A stretch of 64,000 nt of DNA from Hirudo medicinalis (lineage: Eukaryota; Annelida; Clitellata; Hirudinida; Hirudinidae). Location of the stretch: assembly GCA_011800805.1 (NCBI GenBank), contig MPNW01000113.1, forward strand, positions 144,075 to 208,074. The letters are read 5' to 3'. A model generated the notes under the pieces. That model did not search any database. It was not told where the DNA came from and was given only the letters and a program-made list of their open reading frames with translations. This document shows, in pieces, positions 1 through 12,044 of the stretch; the stretch's first letter is position 1, and each line of letters opens with the position of its first letter. A program made the translations under genes and the position numbers.

Positions 1-231
1 TCATCACATGATTTGCTGTTGCATTTACATTTCATTTGTTGTCAGAAATTATTGTATTCTTTCCAATTACGGGATTTTTCAGCAAGACTTTGTTATAATT
101 ACATTATAATTGAAGTTTTCACATCGATGTTTCAGTAGTTGCTAGTTCAGTAGATGTTTGTCGAGTATGAGGAATTTTATGAATGTTTTGGATGATGTTG
201 TCATTCAATATAAAAAATTCACTCTTGCCAG

Positions 232-3200
232 GTCAATATGCCTACAGACAGCTTTGAGTCTCCCTTGACATTGGCGGCTTGTGGCGGTCATGTGGAATTG
301 GCCAATCTCTTATTGGAGAGGAATGCAAACATTGAAGAAGCTAATGACGAAGGGTACACTCCATTGATGGAGGCTGCAAGAGAGGGGCATGAAGAAATGT
401 GTGCTTTGCTGCTTACTCACGGTTGGTGCAAATATACCCGATTCCATTTCATAGCCTTCCCTCATCCTTGTTAATCACGGCAGTATACTTTCATCATTTA
501 CATTTTAATATTAAATATGAATGATCACAATGAGCTCTTATGGTTAGAATTGGCAATGTGAGATTTAAAGACTTTGTTTGGGAGTTATTTGACAAATTGT
601 AGTTTGTAGTTACTCACTGCATTCATTATTTCATCCAAATACCAAATAGGAGCAGACATAAATGCTCAGACAGAAGAGACCCAAGAAACTCCACTGACGC
701 TTGCCTGTTGTGGTGGCTTCCTGGAGGTGGCCGACTTTCTGATCAGGGCAGGTGCAGATATCGAACTGGGATGTTCCACTCCACTTATGGAGGCCTCACA
801 GGAAGGCCACTTGGAACTTGTGAAATACCTTTTGAAATCTGGTAGTCTTTTAATATTTTCAATGAAGATGAAATTTGTAATTGCAATTTGCATGAACTAA
901 ACATCTATTAAATAATTTCTGAATCGGTTAACAGGAGCTAATGTGCATGCCAAGTCTCAATCAGGTGATACCGCATTTACATTAGCTTGCGAGAATGGAC
1001 ACACAGACATTGCAGAGGTTCTTTTGAGCTGTGGAGCAGAACTGGTCGGTTCTTTAAGCCTATTTTAAGCTCTGTAATTTCGAGTTGGTGACTCATTGTT
1101 TTGCTTCAGGAGCACCAATCAGAAGAGGGTAAGACTGCATTGATGAAGGCTGCAAAGTCTGGTCATCTCTGTACTGTGCAGTTCTTAGTTAACCAAGGTG
1201 AGTATTTTCTTATTCTACTGTTGAGAATGCAACGTGTGGCATTACATAACATTGTATTTAATAATTATAACGTGCTGAATAGATTCATTTGAAATTCTTG
1301 TTTAATTTATGTTTATTTACTTGATTTATTGATATTCAGTGGTTTCTAAAAATCTGAATTTGGCACGCTTTCTCAGGTGTTCACCTTAATAACATTTACC
1401 TTTATGTCATCAAAATGTATGAGATATCACAACATACAATTGATTTAATTTCAATCTGAACTATTGCTACCTAGCAACGGTTTGACATTTCACTGCAAGA
1501 TTAAATATAATTCATATAATTGAATTTGATTTGAAGGAGCTGATGTCAACAAATCGACAATTTCAAATGATCACACCGTGCTGTCACTGGCATGTTCTGG
1601 CGGTCACCTGACCGTTGTCGAGTTGCTACTTAAAAATCATGCCGATCCAAGCCACAAGTTGAAGGCAAGGCATTTCAATTTGCCGTCTCGTCGTATTTCG
1701 CACCTGTTGCAGTGAATGAAGATAAATTTATATTTGGATTTTAATTATGTTGCCCCACTTTATTGTGTTTTAGTTAACATTGTAAAATGATTTCAACTTT
1801 CTCAAAGGATGGTTCTACCATGCTCATCGAGGCTGCTAAAGGAGGACATGCACAGGTGGTGAAGTTCCTTCTCGAATGGACTGGTAACGGTAACAATTCA
1901 AACGAGCTCAGTCCATCATCTCCCACTCACGTAGGCATTAATCACTTTTATTTAAACAATTTCTTTTGCTGTGAGATGTAATCTTATTGTTTTAAGATGT
2001 TTCTAAGCATTGCATTGTTATTTATTTTAAGTCATTGATTTTTATCACTTACATTGTAATGACATAAGCACTGCATAATTTATCTTTATAATAAGTAATA
2101 AATATTATGTAAATGTTTTTTGATCAAGAATTTTCAGCAGAATCAATGTTGATTAAGGATTAAATTCTCACTTTCTACAAATACTCGAATATTCATTTCG
2201 TTCTGCCAGGCAATAAAGACTACCACGCAAAGTCTAAATTTTGTGCCGTCGACTGAAGTCATATCAAATTTTAATAACATCTCGCTCGGGTCACTTCCTC
2301 TAAATGATGGGAGACTCTTGTGGACCGGTCTTCCCTCTCAGCAAGGAGGACTCACTACCGTCGACAATCACCTGAGCTGTTGCTACCCAAGTAATTACTC
2401 ATCAAGTTTCATTTATTGATTTTCTTGTCCTTATTGAAGACTCATTCTTCTCAGGTAATCTTGGTGCAATAAGCCAACAGCCATTCTTCAACATGCACCT
2501 GATGACATCCAAGCAAAATCTTGTCACTGACAATCAATTTTTATTCCCAACTTCTCAACTTGTTCAGAAGTCACCTACAGCTGAAGAGAGCAAGTGTTCT
2601 ATGCAACAAAACAATCAGACCAATGCACTTTTTTCTGCATTGCTTGCTTCGAACGTACTCACCACTTCCCCTGGTCCTACCAGCACCTCCCCAGAGCAAT
2701 TGAGGAATATTTTTAAAAATCTTGAGCTTCTCACTGTGCCATCTGAAGAGGGAAACAAATCGCCACTCAGAATTTGCACTAATGCCTGGCAGCAAAAGGA
2801 AGGTCTCCAGGATGATCAGATATCAATTTTGGCACAGTCTCTAAATTTGGACACGTCCGAACTAATGAGAAATCAATCCGGTCCTAACCTTTCCTCTTTG
2901 GACAGGTCATTGGATTCCCTGACTGTAATAGCGACCTCAGTAAGTCCTCATCCCACTACCTTGATCACTGATTCACCAAAAGATCAAGTCCTTCAAAAAG
3001 TTGAGAAATGCTAGGTGATTGTCAGATATCTTCTGATGAACTTCTACCTAACCTTCGATATTATCAGGTAGTTCAGATGGCTCAATCGGCATTGCTTCAT
3101 CAAAGAATCACCAGATAGATGGACTGTTTTCTTCTAAAATTGCCTCTGGTCAAGGTGATGTGGAAGGGTCGGACTCAGAATCTAATGAGAATAACTTTTC

Positions 3201-6200
3201 GTCCCCCAAAAATCAAGAAGAGATTTGCTCTCCCAAATCACCTGATATAGTTGCTCTAAATGAATCTGACTTATCTCCAAAGGAGTTCCTTGATGTCGTA
3301 TCTAAGTTGAAAAAGCTTGAATTTGATACTTATCCAAAGGCTGCTTGGCAGGAAAAGGAAGATTCGGCCAGTGATTGCGCATTCTTCGAGTCACTGACTC
3401 GATCCTGCATAATTGCTGATAAAGGTTCATCCAAGGGGACCCAGGAGGACCTGCAGAATTCTATGGCATCTCTGACCAATGCTGATGATATCGATCTCTC
3501 CACCATAGTTCTTTTAACAGAACTTCAACAACAACAGAATACCATGGACCTCTGCGACAACAAAATTGGCAACAAGAATACTTTCAGCGACAGCTCAAAT
3601 TTTTCTATCCAGTGGAGCACTACCGGCCAGCAGTTGGCATATCCTCAATCTCAACAAAATTCCCTGACCTTTGATCAAGCAACAAGTCAGCTATGGCAGC
3701 AACAATTTGAACAAATGTTGCAGTGGCAGCAACAACAACAACTAGTCACCCAGCAGTTCTTCCAGCAGCAACATTTAAATCAGCAGCACTTGCAGAAACC
3801 ACAGCCTTTGATGCATCCAGACAACACTCAACAGGTCAAGTGGAATCTAGATTCTTCCATGTCTTTAAATGCAGAAGTCAATAAAGTCAGTGAATCTATC
3901 AATTTGAGTGGCAAGTATTCTAGCCTTCCAAAAAATAGTGCCCCAGCAGGAGACTACCTACAAGTTCATGAAAAAGCCCAGAAATTGGAATTCAAATTTG
4001 AAAGCCCCCCTCAGATGCACAAAGTTCCCTCTTCGGCTATCGGGTCGTCGGGCGAAAATAGCACTCAACCTCAGTTGAAGACGACGACGGGTCGTGTTTT
4101 TGTTAGAGGTGGGTCGATATTGTTTTCCAGTTGAAAGCTCACAGTGCTTAAATCAATTTGAACATTATCATTTAAGTGATTATTTTAAATTTGTAGGTCA
4201 CAGGAAGTTGCCAACTCTTCAGAAACAGCAGCAACTTGCTGCTGTTGCATGTTCATCTAATTTTACTGGGGATTCCTGTCTCCACCAATTGCAACAATTG
4301 CCGGGCTCCTCCCATTTAGGTCTTCAGCCCCATTCGTTGTTATCGAGCAACACGTCATCAGTTTCGGGAGACCTTTTGAACGTGGCATCCTCCGTGTCGA
4401 GTTGCAACGCTTGGACGCAAATGCCGACAAACAATCACAACGCCTCGATGTATGTTCAGTTCCACCAACAGCAGCAGCAACAACTGAAGAACAATAAAAT
4501 TGTCAACAAGCAGACCTTACAGATGCCACAGGTTGTTGAATAATCAAAATTTCCTTGATAATATTATATGTCATTTTTAGTTTTGAGCTTGATCACAAAC
4601 AACTTTTGAGAAATGACCACTCTTCTAGAACTACTTTGTTTTACTGTTGAATTTGATTTTTTTTACTTTTGCTTGGCAATATATTGAAATATACATAAAA
4701 ATGTTTTTAGCCACAAGGCCAGACATCAAGCTCTTGCTCTGATTTGAAGCATCTGGCCAGTCTACCAACTCTTGCTCACATGTTCTGCAGCAACAGCACA
4801 TGTTCCTGCCACAACATTACCAGCCACCCCTAGATCTTCAGCCCTTGAAGCCACAGCACTCTTACTTATCACAGCAGGAGAGATCCCAAGCATATCAGCA
4901 GTTCCAGCTGCAACAGTTGTTGCAACAACAAAAGATTTGTGACGTGGCCGCTTCTCTAAGCTCTGGCGGTCGGCCCGTTGGATCGACGAGTAGTGGGATT
5001 GCAACTAATTCTCTTGCGTCTCAACACCTGCCCTCTCAGGAGTTGTTTCATAAGCAGGCTCAACACTTTCCTCAATTAGTACAAAACCAACACCAGCAGC
5101 AACAATTTGTTCCCATAAATTCCATGAATCAGAAACATATTTTGTTGGATTCGTGTGGAACAAATTCGGTGGGGCAACAGTCCACGAAGCTGTTTAATAA
5201 TGGCAGTAACAGTCTCATCCAATCACAGTTGTTTCAACTGATGTCTCAACAACATCAACAGCAGCAGCAATTGTTCCTGCAGCAACATCTGAACCTGCAT
5301 CATCCTCATCATGTACTTAATGGGAGTTCAAACAACAACAACAACAACAAATCTTCATTTCTTCTTCAACCAGGCATTGATTCAATGAATGTCTCCTCTC
5401 CTCTCTCTCCATCCACGTCAACCTCTTTTGATACTGGGCAGCTAGCTACCAGATGCCCCATTGAAGTTGATGCACAAACTGAGGGAAACCATGACACAGC
5501 TCTAACACTGGCCTGTGCTGGAGGCTATGCAGAGCTTGTAGAGTTGCTCCTACAGTGCAATGCCAACATTGAACACAGGGATAAAAAAGGTTTCTCTCCT
5601 CTCATATTGGCTGCTACAGGTGGCCATGTTGGAGTTGTTGAAATATTATTGGACCACAATGTTGACATTGAAGCCCAGTCTGAAAGAACAAAAGACACTG
5701 CTCTTTCTCTTGCATGTTCAGGAGGGAAATATGAAGTTGTGGAATTATTGTTGACCAGAGGTGCAAACAAGGAACATCGTAATGTGTCCGATTACACGCC
5801 TCTGAGTTTGGCTGCTTCGGGAGGATACGACAGTATCATCAACTTGCTACTCGATCATGGGGCAGAAATAAACTCAAGGACAGGCAGCAAATTGGGTATA
5901 TCTCCTCTCATGCTGGCAGCAATGAATGGCCATGTCAGCACTGTCAAACTCCTTCTTGATAAGGGCAGCGATATAAATGCCCAGATCGAAACAAATCGTA
6001 ACACGGCTCTTACGCTAGCCTGCTTTCAGGTTTGTTTGAAGATTTAATATTTTGAAAATTTTATTTAAATTAGGAAATTTATACTTATTTTAGGGAAGGC
6101 ATGAAGTTGTAAGCGTTCTTTTAGAAAGAAAAGCCAACATCGAACATCGAGCCAAAACAGGACTGACACCTCTCATGGAGGCAGCTTCTGGTGGCTATGT

Positions 6201-9200
6201 AGAGGTGGGAAAGGTGCTCCTAGATAAGGGTGCCGATGTCAATGCTGCTCCAGTGCCTTCGTCAAGAGACACGGCTCTGACTATTGCAGCTGATAAAGGA
6301 CATCACAAATTCGTTGAACTTTTACTTTCTAGAAAAGCTCTGGTAGATGTTAAAAACAAGAAGGGTAATTCACCTCTGTGGCTAGCCTGCAATGGCGGGC
6401 ATTTGGAGGTTGTGCAGCACCTCGTGCATGCAAAAGCTGATGTCGATAGCCAGGACAACAGGAAGGTGTCCTGCCTCATGGTTGCTTTTAGGAAGGGTCA
6501 TATAAAAGTAGTGAAGTGGCTTGTCAAGCATGTGGTTCAATTCCCATCTCAACAAGATTGTTCGAGGTGTCTGTCAACCATCACTGATAAGGAATTACTA
6601 AAGAAGTGTCAGGTTTGCATGGAGATCATTGATGGGGCCAGAGAGAACCAAGCGGCCGAGGCCAATAGGAATGCCGACAACTTGCTTTTGGAGCTCGACA
6701 GGGAAAAGAGTTTAGAAGAAAGTCGCAAAGCAGCAGCTGCAAGAAAAAGAGAGAAAAAGAAACAAAAGAAAAAGAAAAGACAGGTGGCTGAAGATACCAG
6801 AGAGGAAAGCAATGATGCCAGTGATGGCCAGCAACCTGAAGAGATTTTATCTAAATCTGGTAAAGATGTCGAAGATGTTTATGAGACCATTGCATCATTG
6901 GGAAATGCGAGTTCTGAAGAGGTTATTGAGAATCCTGCTAAGAAAGTCAAGCAGAATAAAAAATCTGGTAAGGATAAAAAAGCATCCTATAGAGTTGAGC
7001 AGGTGCCCATCAAAAACTGTATGAGGCCTGTTGAAGAAGCATCCAAAACCTTGAGCACTGAAAGCAAACTTTGTGAAGCTGAGGTGCAACAACGGGTTCA
7101 ATTGACAGCATCCCAGTCAATTTCATGTACTGCACTCAGTATAGTTAATACTATGAATGCCCAAAATAATAAGAAAGATCTTTCAAAATTTGTCCTTTCC
7201 AGCTACTCATCGGGCATTGGTGATCTTGATGATTTTGGAATGCTTCCCACCGATATCAAGAACACTACCTCATCTGCAATTCCTTTGCATAAGGAAAAAT
7301 CCACAAAAGAAACACAGAGGTCTAAAATGATCATTGCATCAGCTGCTGCAAAGGCCCACAAAGGGTCTACACTTTCCAGTCCGAAGAAGATCGCTCGCAA
7401 AGATGAAGGATGGAAAGAAGTGACTCGTAAGTGTAAAAGGATAACAGTGCCAGGAAAAGCTATTAGCAGGATAATTGGAAGAGGTGGATGTAACATTAAT
7501 GCCATAAGGGAAGAATCGGGTGCGCACATAGATCTTGATAAAGTAAAAAATTCTGCTGATGGTGTAGTGACCATAAAAGGATCCGTCGAGGCCACAAAGC
7601 TTGCTTATGACTTGATCGAAGCTCTCATCAGAGAAACTGACAAAGACATTGAGCAACTCATTCCATTGTTCAAAAATAAGGCATCTACTTCCAACTCATG
7701 CATCTCTCTAACTAAAAGTAATGTTTCATCAAAATTAAATTCCTCCAATAGCACCATTTCATTCTCTGGCATTACAAACCCAGGAAAGCAGAACAACATT
7801 TTGACCTCAGTGGGAAGTGTGGTCTCCAATTCAGGGATCACCTCGGTATGGAACAGGTCTTCCAAAACCTCGACGGCTTTGAAGTCGGAACCCATTGCAA
7901 GCTTCACTATTGGAGCTTGGAGTCCATCTGTCCACGACTCAGCAAAGCTTCCTTCATCTTCTTGTACTGCGATTTCAAGCCAGGCAGTCATCCAAAATGT
8001 TTCTACAAGTGAATCTTTTGCTGGTTCTATTGCAAATGCATTCACATCATTAAAAATTGCATCAGGTTTGTTATCCTCAAATGAATTTCCTTCTAGCCAA
8101 GTAAATAGCACAACTTCTTATAAAGTCACCTCCTCCTTATGGGACAACCAATTGGTTAAGCCTGAGGCAAACTCATCTGTGACTGTTGCCATGCCAATCA
8201 TTTCTGGAGGTAATTCTGGATCCAAACATTCTACATCAGTGGAGAGCATTCAAATGATACCTCAGTACTCTCCGTTCAAAACATTTTTCACCTCATCTTC
8301 TCTCTTAGGCAGGGATGCTGTGAAAACAAATTTCTCTGGTTCTGGCATATGTGCCTCCCATGTTCCAATTACCCTCCCCACGGAGATCACTGTTGACTCG
8401 GCATTGCAAGCTAAAGCACCTGGCTATCGTCCCCCTGTTTCCAATGTGTCATCATCACTGTCCCCGAGAAAAGCAAATGCAGACGCAGGTCCGTCGGGCA
8501 AGGATCCAATGAAGCTGAATTCTTTCCCAAACATAGAGGAGAAGATGAAGATTCCTTGTACCAAACCTCTTAATGTTGATGTCTGTGCTTCGAGCATCTC
8601 AGATGGCATTGAGGTCGAGGTCTTGTCTAGTACTGAATCGGCTGTGCCCTTCCTTAGCATGCCTGTTTTATCGAGCCATAATCACAGGGAAGAATACATC
8701 TCTTCAAAAAACCCTATGACCTTACCACATATAGACAGCAATTTAAATCCAAATGCCCCGGACTTCACATCAAAGACTTCCCTAGAATTTGGACCCAAAA
8801 TGATAACCACTGGCCCCCAAGTTCATTCATATTATCCTACACAAGTCTCACTGCCCAGTTACTCACTCTTCAGCAGTTCATTGTCAGACATAAGGTTTCC
8901 TCAGGAGATAAAGTCAGTCACCTATCCACAAACCTCAGGTGTTGTATCTAGTGTCAAAGAAATTCCAGCAGGACTGAGCCAAACTGCACCATCAGTTGTG
9001 GACTGTGATTCCATTTATGGTATGGTAGCATGTGGTTTTTGTTGAATATAACATTATATCTAGCAAATGTAGAATTTTTTTATATAAACTAGACACAGTT
9101 TTGGTCAAGGATCAGAATATTTGTATACAGCCGGTTTAGTCTCAAATGTTATTGCAGACCATTACAGTGCTCAGAGGTTGGACCAGAGCACCCCTTCTTC

Positions 9201-10224
9201 TAGCAATCCCTCGTCTCCAAACGTTGATGATAGACGGTCCATCCAGCCCATTGGAACTGAGCTCAGGAGCAAAAAGCAGCGCATTGCACATCCCCACCCA
9301 ACTTTGATGACTTCCAGTGCTTCCTATGGATTTGGTTATTCACCCAATCTCCACAATTACCAACAGCAGCAACAATGGCAGACTCCTTATCAGGGTGAAA
9401 TAGGCAACGGAGATTGGAGGAGCGGATCGGTCAATTCTTCCTCGGAGCCTCCCATGGATGGAATGTCGAACGTACTCGTACCTAGACCGGGATACTTTCC
9501 TCACGTCTTGGGACTTAGGCACCCAGATATGATGAGGTCCCAACCGGAGTTGATTACTCCTCAGCCAATTCGTCCCCCGTCTGGAGATCACCTGTATGAA
9601 AACACCATCCAAGTAATTCACAAGTAGTTAATAATGAACATTTGACTTTAGCTCTATTAATTTATTGTTACAGGCTCAACATGGTTCTGTTATGGCTTCG
9701 CATGGCACGTCTGCATATGTGAACGGATACCTTTCTCAGAACCTCCCCAGTTCTTACATGCCAAACCTGGGTATGCTGAGGAGTGCAGGAGATGGTTGGG
9801 AGAATGGGCACAGAATGAAGTTGCCCAATAATTATGTTAGCATATCAGTTTATTATTATTATTTAGCTGTAGTTATAAAATTAACTAATTGCAAAAGATA
9901 CTAATATTCATTAAAAAAACATTAGCATTTGTTCAAATATTTAACTATTACAATAAGCTTTATAGTTGAAAGTAATTTGTTGGTGCACAAGTGGCTCCTG
10001 TCCCTGCTTTTGACAATTAGGAACAGATGTGTCCCACAACCTGCTGTTACCTAGTTTGGAGCACCAATTATGCACCCCAGTGAATGCATGCTATGCTACA
10101 TAAGTGGTACTACTTCTACGAAGCAAATAGTAGTGACAAATGGTACATAAAAATAGTAATGATAATAAGTACATTTCTCACACAGGTATGGAACAACGGA
10201 TGGCAACAGAATCCTAATTATTGA
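232..10224 (+). CDS. ANKHD1: MASK / ANKHD1-ANKRD17 homologue, 5' end outside window
   Basis: Multi-exon gene for a giant ankyrin-repeat and KH-domain protein, a family known as a cofactor of Hippo/Yorkie and receptor tyrosine kinase signalling and as an RNA-binding scaffold. The window opens inside the first ankyrin block, and eight repeats are visible. Exons I could place: 232-421, 650-841, 935-1044, 1110-1197, 1537-1664, 1808-1930, 2210-2390, 2455-about 2939, about 3070-4108, 4197-4531, 4791-6029, 6094-9019, 9131-9612, 9674-9835, 10186-10224. A glutamine-rich linker (3.5-5.3 kb) precedes ten more ankyrin repeats (5480-6540). A lysine-rich segment follows (6720-6790), then one KH domain (7408-7665) with an intact GRGG loop. 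The C-terminal tail keeps the family's APGYRPP and PIGTE motifs and ends at TGA 10222. The exon junction between 2940 and 3070 is unresolved because I found no phase-matched splice pair there. The intron at 1665 uses a GC donor. Identity rests on near-colinear agreement with the vertebrate proteins and is very secure. Confidence 0.95.
3505..5340 (+). repeat. CAG/CAA-rich (polyglutamine, opa-like) coding stretch
   Basis: Within the MASK coding exons, mixed CAG and CAA codons give many short glutamine runs (for example near 3690-3790, 4460-4490, 5085-5105 and 5235-5285), followed by an AAC run (polyasparagine) at 5332-5349. The mixed codons suggest selection for glutamine rather than a young pure CAG expansion. 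This is the linker between the two ankyrin blocks, which in vertebrates is also glutamine-rich and low complexity. Confidence 0.8.
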
Positions 10225-11536
10225 GGAGGGTTGGATGTTGACGCTTAATGTAGTCGATTGCTTCAAATTGATGTCGGTTGATTGGCTGTCGGAGTCTTCG
10301 GATCGTTCGGGTAGTTTTCACATCCGTCGAAGATGTTGTTGGATGTTCTCGTTGAATAACTTCACAAATATACCATGCCATGCACTTGTATTTGCTTACT
10401 AACTTTCCTGTCATTATGATCCAGGCATTCACCATAATCCACTGATTTTCATTCATTTGGGGAATGCATTGTGAACAAAGCTTTATTTTGTTGTTATTAT
10501 TTATCTTAATTAGATTATATTATTTATCTTTTATTATTTATTCGTAGGAATTTTGTAAAAAGCCAATCAACGTGACCCGTACAGGACACGACAATTTTCT
10601 AGCATATGATTTCTTTGTGATGGTGAATTTCTCGTGTCTGCATGATAATGTTCATATTAAACTTTTCCTCATACTTTCTAGCTATTTGCCTCTTGGTTTT
10701 TGTGTTGGGTGTCTGTGGCGTATATTATATGCAGTTATATGTGCATGTACCTGAGTGACGTGAGTCATCGCCTGGTACTTCCAGGGCACAATTCATCATG
10801 CATAGTAATTTGATACCCACATGTTTATTCGTGGTTGAGGACTTGGGACAAGGGAAAGCAAGACTTTGTTGTTGGTCTGAAAAATCATTGGTTTGCTTGC
10901 TCTGATTTTCATAGTGAGCATGCTTTTATAGTAAGGATTGAATGAGTTGCTGGAGAGTCTCAGCATTGGAATAATGTAGAGTGGACAGTTTTTGAACAGT
11001 GGATCTCTTTAATGCGATCAGTGGGAGGAAACGAAGTTGCAGCTACTTACTTTTATGGGTAGATTCTCTACTTTATTCTACATTTTTATTTAACAGAAAT
11101 TCTGTTAGAGTTTGGCAATGTTTGGGGAAGTGATTGCGCTTGTTTGTGACCATTACTTTGTAGCGGGGTGAGCAGTGATAGCAAATCCTGACAATTTTTT
11201 AGATTAATTAGTTTTAATGAATATTATTACTTGATCCGAATGGAAAAGGCTTTTCCGCAGCGAGAACTGCCTCGTATTAGTGTCTTTCGACGCCGTTGTT
11301 GTGTGTTTCAATGAGATAACTGATCAACTCGCTGGGGTCAAATTTCGTCAGTTCAAGGTTTTCCAGGGTTCGGTTTAGGGGCGTTGGCGTCACCATGGCT
11401 ACGCCATTCTGAATAAATAAATAATTCACCAGATAGAGCAACAAATTGAGATTCACATGTTCATGATTAATATATTTGGATGAACTGGAAATGGTTTCAA
11501 GACTTATTCACAAAATATCTTGATGGTCGTCAAAAC
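10225..11536. other. Intergenic, probable 3' UTR of MASK then no recognised feature
   Basis: AT-rich sequence after the MASK stop codon. Open frames on both strands are short and resemble nothing I know. Overlapping AATAAA-type motifs occur at about 11412-11422 and could be a distant polyadenylation signal, but that is not demonstrated. Confidence 0.5.
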
Positions 11537-11866
11537 TTAAAAGAATACTTTGACAAGACTTTCAACAACTAATGAACCAATGCGACCTCTTTCAGAACAT
11601 GATTTCAGAAGATTTTGTGCTGTATTTATATTTATTATATCGTATTTAGATTGGCAAAATGGTGAAATCAGCATGTTGAGGAACTTGGCCAAGTTATAAG
11701 TCGGGCACTGTGAAATAATAGGTCTGAGAAGAATATCTTTTTTTTTATGAATGTAGGCCGACTTGCCAATCAAGCCCCTCAACCAAACCTCAATGGGTAT
11801 AAACCTTACTCGAAAGCAGCTATCTTCCAGATCTTTCGCCATGATTTTGGTTTTGAGACTGGACAT
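11537..11866 (-). mobile_element. Reverse-transcriptase fragment (decayed retroelement)
   Basis: A 109-residue minus-strand open frame carries a segment reading RPIISQCPTYNLAKFLN, which resembles the RPI.S....TY.LAK.L motif of Penelope-like and some non-LTR reverse transcriptases. No other RT motif or element end is recognisable nearby, so this is a short, probably non-functional fragment. Its class is uncertain, and chance similarity cannot be excluded without a search. Confidence 0.45.
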
Positions 11867-11975
11867 CTTTACGGAACATTGAGGAAATTAGAGAAAGCGG
11901 CATCTTTGTCCACGGTTTCTAGTTAGAAGTAATAATTATATAGTTACATAATTGTAGTTATAATTTCCTTCCTCA

Positions 11976-12044
11976 GACTTTGTCGAGTGGTTAAGGCTTT
12001 CGCTTTGGTGCGGCTCAGTTGGGAGTTCAAATTCTAGTCGCTCG
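11976..12044 (+). repeat. tRNA-like sequence (pseudo-tRNA or SINE head)
   Basis: A good A-box-like stretch, GTCGAGTGGTTAAGGC (11982-11997), as in Ser/Leu tRNAs, lies 27 nt before a B-box-like GTTCAAATTC (12025-12034). That spacing is right for an internal RNA polymerase III promoter. The flanks do not pair into a convincing acceptor stem and I could not fold a full cloverleaf. A tRNA-derived SINE or a pseudo-tRNA is therefore likelier than a working tRNA gene. Confidence 0.4.

Noticed and set aside
7203..8111. Minus-strand frames of 105-168 residues
   Set aside because: They lie entirely opposite MASK coding exon 6094-9019, including the KH domain, and have no motifs of their own.
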